A DNA stretch of 64,000 bases from Actinomadura litoris. Lineage in GTDB: Bacteria > Actinomycetota > Actinomycetes > Streptosporangiales > Streptosporangiaceae. Numbering within the stretch: position 1 is the stretch's first letter; every line of letters begins with the position of its first letter. The notes below the pieces were generated by a model. That model worked only from the letters and a program-made list of their open reading frames with translations, was not told where the DNA came from and searched no databases. Positions 18,721 through 27,151 of the stretch are shown here, one piece after another. The DNA lies in contig NZ_WOFH01000004.1 in NCBI RefSeq assembly GCF_009733595.1, positions 558,001-622,000 on the forward strand. The letters run 5' to 3'. The translations under genes and the position numbers were made by a program.

Positions 18721-20910
18721 GTGAAATTCACCAGGAGACCCCGAGAGGGTGCTGACTCGACATCGGCGGACCCGCGCGTGTTCGCCAGGCTCGGCCGGAT
18801 GGTGGTGGGGCACCCCTGGCGCGTGATCGCGGTGTGGGTCGTGGCGGCGGTCGCCGTGATCGCCCTGTCCCCCGGCCTGCCGACCAGCAACGACGAGAGC
18901 GACTTCCTGCCCGGCCACTACGAGTCGGTCAGGGCGCAGAAGGTGCAGGACGCGGCGTTCCCCGACACCTTCACACCGGCGGCGGTCGTGGTCGTCGGCC
19001 GCGCCGACGGGCGCCCGCTGACGGCCGCCGACTCGGCGCGGGTCGCCGGGATCGCGCGGTCGGCGCGGGACGCGCACCTCAAGGACGTCGCCGAGCTGGT
19101 GCCGGGGCCGCCGTCGCCGAACCGGCTCGTGCAGACGATCGCCGTCCGGATGCCGTCGGACGTCGGCACCGAGACCCCCGAGGCGGCGGACGCGGCGCAC
19201 GCGCTGCGCGGCGAGCTGAAGCGGCTCACCGCGGGCACGGGGCTGCGGGCGCGGACGACCGGCGCCGCGTCCGCCACGCTGGACGACCGGGAGTCCAGCG
19301 GCGACGCCGACCTGCTCGTCATGCTCGCCACGCTGGTGCTGATCCTGGTCCTGCTGCTGGCGATCTTCCGGAGCCCGGTGACCGCGCTGCTGCCGATCGT
19401 CGTGCTGGCCGTGCTGTCGCAGGTCGCCAACGGCCTGATCGCCGCGACCGTGCGGGCGCTCGGGCTCCAGGCGGACTCCTCGGCCTCGCAGCTGCTCATC
19501 GTGGTGCTGTTCGGCGTCGGCACCGACTACATCCTGTTCCTGATGTTCCGCTACCGCGAGCGGCTGCGCGCGGGCGACGACCCGAAGACCGCGATGGTCG
19601 GCGCGCTCACCCGGGTCGGCGAGGCGATCACCTCGGCCGCCGGGGTGGTGATCATCGCGTTCCTGGCGATGACGCTGTCGACGCTGTCGCTGTTCCGCTC
19701 CTGGGGGCCGTCGCTGGCGATCGCCGTCACCGTCACGCTGCTGGGCGGCCTGACGCTCGTCCCTGCCGTGGTCTCCCTGCTGGGCACGAAGGTGTTCTGG
19801 CCCTCCAAGGCGTGGCGGCGGGAGCCGGAGGCCGCGCGGTTCGCGCGGGTCGGCGCGTCGCTGGCGCGGCGTCCCGCGCTGTACGCGTCGGTCGCCGGGG
19901 GGATCCTCGCCGTCCTCGCCGTGGGGTCGTTCGGGTTCAGGCCCGACTTCGACCTCGCGGCCGGGGCGCTGCCGTCCTCGGCGGAGTCGCGGGTCGCGCT
20001 CCAGGACCTCCAGAAGGGCCTGCCCGCCGGGGCGACCGACCCGACCCACGTCTACCTGACCGGCCGCAAGCTCGACCGGGCGGCGCTCACCCGGTTCGGC
20101 GACCGGCTGAAGGCCGTGGAGGGCGTCGGCGAGGTCGCGCCGCCGCAGGTCAGTCCGGACGGCGAGACGGCCGGGTTCGCGGTCGTGCTGTCCTCGGCGC
20201 CCGAGTCCGCCCGCGCGCTGGACACCGTGCGGGGCCCGCTGCGCCGCACCGCCCGCCAGGCCGCCCCCGAGGGGACCGACGCGCTGGTCGGCGGCAGCAC
20301 GGCGGTGTTCGTCGACATCCGCTCCGCGATGAACCGGGACTACTCGATCGTGTTCCCGGCCGCCGCCGCGCTGATCTTCGTGGTGCTGGCGCTGCTGCTG
20401 CGCAGCCTCGTCGCGCCCTGGTACCTGCTCGCCTCCGTCGGGCTCGGCTTCGGCGCGACGCTCGGCGCGTCGGCGCTGCTGTTCCAGCAGGTCGGAGGGA
20501 AACCGGGCCTGCTGTTCCACCTGCCGCTGATCATGTACATGTTCGTCGTCGCGCTCGGCACCGACTACAACATCCTGATCATGGCGCGGCTGCGGGAGGA
20601 GGCCAGGGAGGGCGCCGCGCCGCGGCCCGCGCTGGCCGCCGCGATCCGGCACACCGGGCCCACGATCGGCGCCGCCGGGCTGATCCTCACCGGGTCGTTC
20701 GCCGCGCTGATGCTCGCGGGCAACCAGGTCCTCGTCGAGGTCGGCTTCGCGATCTCGTTCGGGATCGCGGTCGCCGCGTTCGTCATGGCGCTGTTCGTCA
20801 CGCCGGGGCTGACCGCGCTCATCGGGCACCGCGCCTGGTGGCCCGGCCACGGCGACGCGCCGCCCGCCGACCGCCCGGCGCCGGTCCCGGCGGGCCGGCA
20901 CACGCCCTAG
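18721..20910 (+). CDS. MMPL/RND family membrane transporter
   Basis: A 729-residue MMPL protein of the actinobacterial lipid/drug exporter family. An N-terminal membrane helix (VIAVWVVAAVAVIAL) is followed by an extracytoplasmic loop, five helices containing the GTDYILFLMFRYRE motif, a second loop and five more helices containing ALGTDYNILIMARLREE. The duplicated GTDY(N/I) motifs mark proton-relay Asp-Tyr pairs. GTG 18721 is the start; no Shine-Dalgarno is visible. It is probably co-transcribed with the OmpR-type regulator 10 bases downstream. The substrate is unknown. Confidence 0.9.
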   Translation: MKFTRRPREGADSTSADPRVFARLGRMVVGHPWRVIAVWVVAAVAVIALSPGLPTSNDESDFLPGHYESVRAQKVQDAAFPDTFTPAAVVVVGRADGRPLTAADSARVAGIARSARDAHLKDVAELVPGPPSPNRLVQTIAVRMPSDVGTETPEAADAAHALRGELKRLTAGTGLRARTTGAASATLDDRESSGDADLLVMLATLVLILVLLLAIFRSPVTALLPIVVLAVLSQVANGLIAATVRALGLQADSSASQLLIVVLFGVGTDYILFLMFRYRERLRAGDDPKTAMVGALTRVGEAITSAAGVVIIAFLAMTLSTLSLFRSWGPSLAIAVTVTLLGGLTLVPAVVSLLGTKVFWPSKAWRREPEAARFARVGASLARRPALYASVAGGILAVLAVGSFGFRPDFDLAAGALPSSAESRVALQDLQKGLPAGATDPTHVYLTGRKLDRAALTRFGDRLKAVEGVGEVAPPQVSPDGETAGFAVVLSSAPESARALDTVRGPLRRTARQAAPEGTDALVGGSTAVFVDIRSAMNRDYSIVFPAAAALIFVVLALLLRSLVAPWYLLASVGLGFGATLGASALLFQQVGGKPGLLFHLPLIMYMFVVALGTDYNILIMARLREEAREGAAPRPALAAAIRHTGPTIGAAGLILTGSFAALMLAGNQVLVEVGFAISFGIAVAAFVMALFVTPGLTALIGHRAWWPGHGDAPPADRPAPVPAGRHTP

Positions 20911-20920
20911 TCTCAGGATC

Positions 20921-21604
20921 ATGGAGGAGAGCGCGCGGCTTCTCGTGGTGGACGACGAGCCGACCATCCGCGAGCTGCTGGCGGCGAGCCTGCGTTTCGC
21001 GGGGTTCGCCGTGACCTCCGCGGCCACCGGCGAGGAGGCGGTGGCCGCGGCGGCGCGCGAGCGGCCCGACCTCGTGCTGCTGGACGTGATGCTCCCCGAC
21101 CTCGACGGCTTCTCGGTCATCGCGCGGCTGCGCGAGCGGGGCGGCCCGCTGCCGGTGCTGTTCCTCACCGCGCGGGACGCCCCGTCCGACAAGGTCAGGG
21201 GGCTCACGGCCGGGGGCGACGACTACGTCACCAAGCCCTTCGACCTGGAGGAGCTGATCGCGCGGATCCGCGCCGTGCTGCGCCGCAGCGGCGGGCCCGA
21301 GGGGCTGCTCACCGTCGCCGACCTGAGCCTGGACCCGGCGTCCCACCAGGTGCTGCGGGGCGGGGCGCCGGTGCGGCTGTCGCCCACCGAGTTCCGGCTG
21401 CTGCGCTACCTGATGGAGAACGCGGGGCGGGTCCTGTCCAAGCCGCAGATCCTCGGACGGGTGTGGGAGTACGACTTCGGCGGCGACGCGAGCATCGTCG
21501 AGTCCTACATCGGCTACCTGCGCCGCAAGGTCGACGCGGGCGAGCCGAAGCTCATCCACACCGTCCGGGGCGTCGGCTACGTGCTGCGGCCCCCGCCCGC
21601 CTAG
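20921..21604 (+). CDS. OmpR-family response regulator without adjacent sensor kinase
   Basis: A 227-residue response regulator. The receiver domain (5-120) has acidic residues Asp11-Asp12, phospho-acceptor Asp55 in LLDVMLPD, Thr83 and Lys105 in YVTKPF. The winged-helix output domain (about 130-225) includes LSPTEFRLLRYLMENAGRVLSK and SIVESYIGYLRRKVD with the RGVGYVLR end. It starts 10 bases after the MMPL gene. No histidine kinase gene follows; the next gene is convergent rtcB. It may control the MMPL gene through the CTGGGAG sites. Confidence 0.9.
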   Translation: MEESARLLVVDDEPTIRELLAASLRFAGFAVTSAATGEEAVAAAARERPDLVLLDVMLPDLDGFSVIARLRERGGPLPVLFLTARDAPSDKVRGLTAGGDDYVTKPFDLEELIARIRAVLRRSGGPEGLLTVADLSLDPASHQVLRGGAPVRLSPTEFRLLRYLMENAGRVLSKPQILGRVWEYDFGGDASIVESYIGYLRRKVDAGEPKLIHTVRGVGYVLRPPPA

Positions 21605-21713
21605 CGCCAGGTCATCGCGGGCCAGGGCCGGCCTTCCGGGCCGGTTCGGCGCGCAGGGCCTCCGCGCGGGCGGGTGTGACGGCCGTGCCGCCGCCTCCCC
21701 GCCCCGGGCACGG

Positions 21714-22907
21714 TCAGCCCTTCACGCAGATCAGCTGGCGCAGGTGGGCGACGACCTCGACCAGGTCGGACTGCGCCGCCATCACCGTATCCAGGTCCTT
21801 GTAGGCACCCGGGATCTCGTCGATGACGCCGCCGTCCTTGCGGCACTCGACGCCCTTCGTCTGCTCGATCACGTCCTCCACCGTGAAGTTCTTCCGGGCC
21901 TTGTTGCGGCTCATCAGGCGGCCCGCGCCGTGCGAGGCCGAGTTGTAGGCGGTCTCGTTGCCGAGGCCGCGCACGATGTAGGTGCCGGTCGCCATCGAGC
22001 CGGGGATGATGCCGAGGTCCCCCGCGCCCGCGCGGATCGCGCCCTTGCGGGTGACGAGCAGCTCGGCGCCGCCGTAGGTCTCCTCCGCCACGTAGTTGTG
22101 GTGGCAGGAGATGACCTCGTCCCACTTGCAGCGGTTGTCGCCGAACCGGCGGGTCACGACGCCCTGCGCGAGCGCCATCATGACCGCGCGGTTGCGGCGC
22201 GCGTACTCCTGCGCCCAGAACAGGTCGTGCCGGTAGGCGTCCATCTTCGCGGTGCCGGTGAGGAACACCGCGAGGTCGTTGTCCGGCAGGTCCTGGTTGT
22301 GCGGGAGCTTGCGGGCGGCCTCGATGTGGTGCTCGGCCAGCTCGTTGCCGATGTTGCGGGACCCCGAGTGCAGGACGAGCCAGATCGCGCCGTCGTCGTC
22401 CGCGCACAGCTCCAGGAAGTGGTTGCCGCCGCCGAGCGTGCCCATCTGCTGGCGGGCGCGGCCGAGGCGGGCGCGGACCGCCGGGTGCAGGTCCTCGAAC
22501 GCCTTCCAGAAGTCGTACCAGCCGCGCTCCTTCAGGTTCGGCAGCCCCGAGGGGTCCACCGCCTGCTTGTGCGAGCCGCGCCCGACCGGGATCGCCCGCT
22601 CCAGGCGGTGGCGGAGGCCCGAAAGGTCGTCCGGCATGTCCTCGACGGTGAGCGAGGACTTCGCGGCGGTCATTCCGCAGCCGATGTCGACGCCGACCGC
22701 CGCCGGGGAGACCGCGTCGCGCATGGCGATGACGGAACCGACCGTCGCGCCCTTTCCGTAGTGGACGTCGGGCATCACCGCGAGCCCTTCCACCCAGGGC
22801 AGAGCGGAGACGTTGCGGAGCTGGTCGAGGGCGAGATCCTCGACGGTGCCGGGGTCGGTCCACATCCGGATCGGAACGCGGCCGCCCTTCAGAGTCTGGT
22901 ACGGCAT
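21714..22907 (-). CDS. rtcB: RNA-splicing ligase RtcB
   Basis: GTP- and Mn-dependent ligase joining RNA 2',3'-cyclic-phosphate or 3'-phosphate ends to 5'-OH ends, for RNA repair. The 397-residue protein has the metal-binding DIGCGM with Cys77, GGGNHFLE, the metal-binding HSGSRNIG, and SHGAGR with His326 as the guanylylated residue. ATG 22907 follows AGAAGGAGAAGGC. No archease gene is adjacent. An AT-rich promoter region with TATATA at about 22940-22945 lies upstream, with an inverted repeat at 22988-23004. Confidence 0.94.
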   Translation of the reverse strand: MPYQTLKGGRVPIRMWTDPGTVEDLALDQLRNVSALPWVEGLAVMPDVHYGKGATVGSVIAMRDAVSPAAVGVDIGCGMTAAKSSLTVEDMPDDLSGLRHRLERAIPVGRGSHKQAVDPSGLPNLKERGWYDFWKAFEDLHPAVRARLGRARQQMGTLGGGNHFLELCADDDGAIWLVLHSGSRNIGNELAEHHIEAARKLPHNQDLPDNDLAVFLTGTAKMDAYRHDLFWAQEYARRNRAVMMALAQGVVTRRFGDNRCKWDEVISCHHNYVAEETYGGAELLVTRKGAIRAGAGDLGIIPGSMATGTYIVRGLGNETAYNSASHGAGRLMSRNKARKNFTVEDVIEQTKGVECRKDGGVIDEIPGAYKDLDTVMAAQSDLVEVVAHLRQLICVKG

Positions 22908-22987
22908 GCCTTCTCCTTCTGACGGGTGACCGAACCGAGGTATATAAGGCCAGAAATCAGGGGCGCGTTTCAAAGGGTTTTTCCGCT

Positions 22988-23004
22988 GAATACCCTCGGC
23001 ATTC
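22988..23004. repeat. Inverted repeat between rtcB and selB
   Basis: GAATACC and GGCATTC flank CTC, giving 7-bp arms with one mismatch. It lies in an AT-rich 124-bp gap upstream of rtcB (minus strand) and could be an operator for rtcB. selB, which starts far to the right, is transcribed toward it, so it could also lie at the end of the selB transcript. Confidence 0.4.
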
Positions 23005-23031
23005 GAAAAAAGGCGTCCGGCGGGGCGGCGG

Positions 23032-24756
23032 TCAGGAGCGCCGGCGCTCGGTGAACCCCAGGTGGTCGAGGTGGCGCAGCAGCGCGACCGCCACACGGCG
23101 GCTCGTCGCCAGGGCGTGCCCGGCCTGGCCGGGCGTGAACGGCTGCGGCAGCGCGGACAGGATCCGCAGCGCCTCCCGGTCGGCGCCCGGCAGCAGGACG
23201 ACGCCGTCCCCGAGGCGCAGCACGGCGCCCGCCCGCTCGGCCGCGGCGAGCGCGCCGCCGGTCAGGCCCAGCTCGGCGAGCCGCTCGGCGGCGGGCGCGT
23301 CGAACGGCGCCCGGGACAGCTCGGCGCGCAGCCGCTCCACGGCCGCAGCGATGCCGGGCGGCATGGCGCTCCGGGCCGGGGCGGCGGGGCCGTGGACGCG
23401 CCCGCCCTCCAGCCGCAGCGGCGGCCGGACCAGCGCGGCGGCCAGCCGCCGGGACGGCAGCCCGAGCCGCAGCCGGACGGTCTCCAGCGGCACGCCCGGC
23501 GCCCGCGGCCGCTCGGCGGCGTGCCGGGCCACCTCCTCGCCGAGGCGCTCGCGCAGCGACGCCCAGTGGCCGGGGTCGGCGAGCCAGCCGTCGTCGGGCA
23601 CGACGGCGTCCGGCGGCGGCGCGCAGCCCATCGGCTCCAGCTCGGACCGGCGGAGCACGCCGTGCCGGGCCAGGATCACCGCGCCGCCGGGGCGGTCCGG
23701 CCAGGACGCCAGCTCCCGCGCCCGCGCCGCCGCGTCCCCGCGCCGGACGAGCGGCGGCGGGCGGACGTCCAGCACGCTCACCCCCGCGACGGTGCGGCGG
23801 GCGGCGTCGCGCAGCAGCCCGGTGTCGCCGACGTGCAGCGCGAGGCGCGCGTTCAGCGTCAGGCGTGCGGTGTCGGGGCCGAGCGGCCGCAGCCGCACCG
23901 GGACGGCCGCCGACCCGAGGTGCAGGATCATCTGCCGGGCGAGCCGCCCGGACGCCTCACCGAAGCGGGTGCGGACGTCGACGCAGGCGGTGAGGGTCCA
24001 GCGGCCGGGGGCGACGGCGGCGGTCACGGCGGGCCCCGGGGCGCCGCCGCGCAGGGACAGCGTGACGCGGGCGAACCCGCGCGCCCGCGCGGAGGGCGCG
24101 AAGGGCCGGGCGCGGGGCCCGCCGCCGCTCTCGACCGCCTCGACGCGGGCGCGGCCGCCGGAGGGCAGCAGGACCAGCTCGTCCCCGGGCCGGACCGTCC
24201 CGCCGCCGAGCGTGCCGGTGACGACGGTCAGGCCGCCGTCGCTGTCGGCGTGGTCGGCCCACAGCCGCACCGGCGCGTCCGGGTCGGGGACGGGCAGCCG
24301 CGCGGCGAGCCGGTCGAGGGCGGCGGCCAGCTCGTCCAGCCCGGCGCCGGTGACGGCGCTGACCGCGACGGCCTCGACGCCGCCGAGCGCGGTCCCGGCG
24401 AGGCGCTCGCGGGCCTGCCGCAGCACGAGCCTCGGGTCGGCCAGGTCGGAGCGGGTGACGGCGAGCACGCCGTGCCGGACGCCGAGCGCGTCGAGCGCGG
24501 CCAGGTGCTCGGCCGACTGCGCCGTCCAGCCCTCGTCGGCGGCGACGGCGAACAGCACGGCGGGCACCGTCGCGGCCCCGGCGATCACGGCCGGGACGGA
24601 CCGTTCCCCGCCCGGGACGTCGATGAACCCGATCCGGCCGCCCGCGGGCGGCCCGGCACCGGCGCCGCCGGGCCCGGCGGGGTCGCGGACGGTGAGCGCG
24701 CGCACGAGAGCCGACTTTCCGTGCCCGGCGTGCCCGGCGGTGACGGCTAGGTGCAT
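23032..24756 (-). CDS. selB: SelB-like elongation factor with degenerate GTPase domain
   Basis: SelB delivers Sec-tRNA to UGA codons. This 574-residue protein keeps the family layout: G domain (1-165), two beta-barrel domains with TVVTGTLGGGTVRPGDEL, and C-terminal winged helices ending in the RNA-binding PFTPGQAGHALATSRRVAVALLRHLDHLGF. The P-loop reads GHAGHGKS (8-15). Only 30 residues separate it from DVPG (46-49), about 15 fewer than in typical SelB, and the switch-I motif RG(M/L)TID is absent. The catalytic His after DVPG is Gly50. The frame is intact. No selA lies next to it, unlike the usual selA-selB pair. GTP hydrolysis control is probably altered or lost. Confidence 0.85.
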   Translation of the reverse strand: MHLAVTAGHAGHGKSALVRALTVRDPAGPGGAGAGPPAGGRIGFIDVPGGERSVPAVIAGAATVPAVLFAVAADEGWTAQSAEHLAALDALGVRHGVLAVTRSDLADPRLVLRQARERLAGTALGGVEAVAVSAVTGAGLDELAAALDRLAARLPVPDPDAPVRLWADHADSDGGLTVVTGTLGGGTVRPGDELVLLPSGGRARVEAVESGGGPRARPFAPSARARGFARVTLSLRGGAPGPAVTAAVAPGRWTLTACVDVRTRFGEASGRLARQMILHLGSAAVPVRLRPLGPDTARLTLNARLALHVGDTGLLRDAARRTVAGVSVLDVRPPPLVRRGDAAARARELASWPDRPGGAVILARHGVLRRSELEPMGCAPPPDAVVPDDGWLADPGHWASLRERLGEEVARHAAERPRAPGVPLETVRLRLGLPSRRLAAALVRPPLRLEGGRVHGPAAPARSAMPPGIAAAVERLRAELSRAPFDAPAAERLAELGLTGGALAAAERAGAVLRLGDGVVLLPGADREALRILSALPQPFTPGQAGHALATSRRVAVALLRHLDHLGFTERRRS

Positions 24757-24876
24757 CGGCGCCGTGCCGGACGGGGCGGGAGGGCGGCGCGGGGATTGCG
24801 CGGACGAGGGTCCGCGGGAAGGTCCACGGAAGGTAACCCTAAGGACGGCGGGGGCGGTAGCGAAAGCGGATCGGGA

Positions 24877-24909
24877 CCGCACGCTGAGATGACACATCTC
24901 ACCGTGCGG
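24877..24909 (-). other. Long two-part hairpin between marR and selB
   Basis: CCGCACG (24877-24883) pairs with CGTGCGG (24903-24909), and inside it GAGATG (24886-24891) pairs with CATCTC (24895-24900) around a 3-base loop, with two unpaired bases on each side. It lies after the marR stop and about 120 bases before selB, so it may terminate marR or form a 5' leader structure for selB. Confidence 0.5.
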
Positions 24910-24944
24910 CGGGCGGCCGGGCGCGGCGCCGGCGACCGCCCAGG

Positions 24945-25487
24945 TCAGCCCGTCCGGCGGGCCGCCGCCGCGTCGAGCCGGTCGCGGTGGGCCTCGAAGT
25001 CGTCCAGCATCCGGTGGACGAGACCGGCGAGCTGCTCGCGCTCGCCCGGCGACCACTCCGCGAGCGCGCCCGCCACCCACCGCCGCCCGGCCGCGCGGAT
25101 GCACTCGAACGCCTCCAGCCCCGCGTCGCTCAGCTCGACGCGGTAGGCGCGCCCGTCGCCGGGGTCGGGCACCCGGCGCACGTAGCCCACCCGCTCCAGC
25201 CGCTGGATCTGCCGGGTGACGTGCGGCGCCTCGACGGCGAGCCGGGCCGCCAGCTCGCTCGGCCGCATCGGCGCGTCCGCCTCGGCGAGCGTCCGCAGCA
25301 GCGGGACGGCGGCCCGCTCGACCGGCACCCCGGCCTCGGCGACGAAGCGGTCGTGCTGGCGGGTGCGGGTGAGCATGTGCGCGACGCGGGTGAGCGCCCG
25401 CTCGATCTCGACGATGTCCTTCGCGGATTCGTTCGCGGAGTCGCTCGCGGAGCCCCCCGCGCTGCCCCTGGGGACCGATGACGGCAT
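24945..25487 (-). CDS. MarR family transcriptional regulator of the divergent MFS gene
   Basis: A 180-residue regulator. The winged helix (about residues 60-125) has MRPSELAARLAVEAPHVTRQIQRLERVGYVRRVPDPGDGRAYRVELS with the conserved wing motif. ATG 25487 is preferred because AGGA sits 8 bases upstream; ATG 25496, three codons earlier, is too close to that site. A Ser/Ala/Glu-rich N-terminal tail precedes the fold. It is divergent from an MFS exporter, with a perfect 17-bp palindrome between, the standard layout of a MarR repressor controlling itself and an efflux pump. Confidence 0.9.
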   Translation of the reverse strand: MPSSVPRGSAGGSASDSANESAKDIVEIERALTRVAHMLTRTRQHDRFVAEAGVPVERAAVPLLRTLAEADAPMRPSELAARLAVEAPHVTRQIQRLERVGYVRRVPDPGDGRAYRVELSDAGLEAFECIRAAGRRWVAGALAEWSPGEREQLAGLVHRMLDDFEAHRDRLDAAAARRTG

Positions 25488-25508
25488 GTGACTCATCCTA
25501 CGATGCGA

Positions 25509-25525
25509 TTACTTAACTTAAGTAA
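25509..25525. promoter_or_regulatory. Perfect palindromic MarR operator
   Basis: TTACTTAACTTAAGTAA has two 8-bp arms around a central C, in a strongly AT-rich island. TATAGT at 25527-25532 is a likely -10 for the MFS gene, so a bound MarR dimer would cover its -35/spacer. The same position lies just upstream of the MarR start on the other strand. Confidence 0.8.
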
Positions 25526-25580
25526 GTATAGTTGGCGCGTGCCCACCCGCACCCCGCGCCGATCCGCTTGGAGGTTCCCC

Positions 25581-27020
25581 ATGACCGGCGTTCCCACCAC
25601 GGCCGCCGCGCCGCCCGGCCAGGACGTCCGGCCCGCGCACACCGGCCTCACGCTGCTGGCGCTGGCCGTCGCCGGGATGGTGGTCTCGGTGCAGCAGACG
25701 CTGGTGATCCCGCTGCTCCCCCAGCTCATGCGGCACTTCGACGCGTCGGTCACCGACGTGACGTGGGTGTTCACCGCCTCGCTGCTGGCCGGGGCGGTCG
25801 CGACCCCGCTGCTGTCGCGGTTCGGCGACATGTACGGCAAGAAGCGGATGGTGCTGCTCACGCTCGCCCTGCTCGTCGCGGGCTCGGTGATCTGCGCGCT
25901 GTCGGGCTCGCTGGCCGTCCTCATCGCCGGGCGCGCGCTGCAGGGCGTCTCGTCCGCGCTGATCCCGCTCGCGATCGGCATGATCAGGGACACCTTCCCG
26001 GTGGCGCGGATCACCACCGCGATCGGCATCGTCAGCGCCACGATGGGCGTCGGCGGCAGCATCGGCATGATCGTGACCGGGCTCATCGCGGACCGCACGT
26101 CGAACCACCACCCGGTGTTCTGGATCGCGGCCGGGCTGGGCGCCGCCGCGCTGGTGCTCATCGGGGCCACCGCGCGCGACGTCGGGGCCCGCGCGGGCGG
26201 GCGGCCCGACATCGCGGGCGCCGCCCTCCTCGCCGCGTGGCTGGTCTGCCTGCTGCTCGCGATCAGCCAGGGCAACGCGTGGGGCTGGACGTCGGCGGGC
26301 GTCCTCGGGCTGTTCGGCGCGGCGGCCGCGCTGTGCGCGGTGTGGACGGCGGTGGAGCTGCGGGTGCGCGACCCGCTCGTCCGGCTGGGCCTGCTGGTCG
26401 GGCCGCGGTCGCTGTCGGCCAACCTCGCCTCGGCGCTGCTCGGCTTCTCGATGTTCGCCGCGTTCACGCTGATCTCGGGGTTCGTGCAGTCGCCGTCCGC
26501 GAGAACCGGGTACGGCCTGGACGGGTCGGTGCTGGACGTCGGGCTCTACATGCTGCCGAGCACCGTCACCATGCTCGTCTTCTCCGCCCTCGCCGGACGG
26601 ATCTCCGCGCGGATCGGCCCCGCCCACACGCTCGCGATCGGGTCGGCGTTCGCCGGGCTGAGCTACCTGTGGCTCGCGCTGTCCAACTCCCACTCGTGGG
26701 ACATGCTCGCCTTCAGCGCCATCCAGGGCGTCGGGTTCGGGATCGCCTACGCGGCGCTCGGGACGCTCGCCGTCCAGCACGTCCCGATGAGCCAGAGCGG
26801 CATCGCCAGCGGGATCAACTCGCTCGTCCGCACCACCGGCGGCAGCGTCGCGGGCGCGGTCACCGCCTCGATCCTGGCCGGGCGGGTGCTCGCGGGCACC
26901 GACGTGCCGACGCTCGGCGCCTACGAGCTGTGCTTCTGGATCGTCGCGGCGGGCGCCGCGCTGGCCGCGCTGGTCGCCGTCGCGCACGGGCTGCGGCACC
27001 CCCACCGGACGGGCGGCTGA
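25581..27020 (+). CDS. MFS exporter, DHA2 type
   Basis: A 479-residue, 14-helix drug:proton antiporter. ATG 25581 follows GGAGG by 6-7 bases; the in-frame GTG 25539 lies near the predicted transcript start and is less likely. Marks: LVIPLLPQLMRHFDASVTDVTWVFTASLLAGAVATPLLSRFGDMYGKKRMVL (helices 1-3 with motif A) and a motif C region, GVGGSIGMIVTGLIAD. Repression by the adjacent divergent MarR is likely, with release by a toxic substrate. The substrate is unknown. Confidence 0.9.
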   Translation: MTGVPTTAAAPPGQDVRPAHTGLTLLALAVAGMVVSVQQTLVIPLLPQLMRHFDASVTDVTWVFTASLLAGAVATPLLSRFGDMYGKKRMVLLTLALLVAGSVICALSGSLAVLIAGRALQGVSSALIPLAIGMIRDTFPVARITTAIGIVSATMGVGGSIGMIVTGLIADRTSNHHPVFWIAAGLGAAALVLIGATARDVGARAGGRPDIAGAALLAAWLVCLLLAISQGNAWGWTSAGVLGLFGAAAALCAVWTAVELRVRDPLVRLGLLVGPRSLSANLASALLGFSMFAAFTLISGFVQSPSARTGYGLDGSVLDVGLYMLPSTVTMLVFSALAGRISARIGPAHTLAIGSAFAGLSYLWLALSNSHSWDMLAFSAIQGVGFGIAYAALGTLAVQHVPMSQSGIASGINSLVRTTGGSVAGAVTASILAGRVLAGTDVPTLGAYELCFWIVAAGAALAALVAVAHGLRHPHRTGG

Positions 27021-27151
27021 CCTCGCCCGGGGCCGGGCCGCGACGGATCGTGGCGGCGCGGGGCCTTGACGAACGGCACCCGCGCCATGCCCTATAGGTG
27101 TGCGCCCCGAAAACGCGGATTGGGGCCAGGGGACCGCACCGGGAGGACGAA

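Noticed and set aside
18439..21207. Open frame of 922 codons on the minus strand
   Set aside because: It is the antisense shadow of the MMPL transporter and regulator genes; composition is typical of GC-rich reverse frames.
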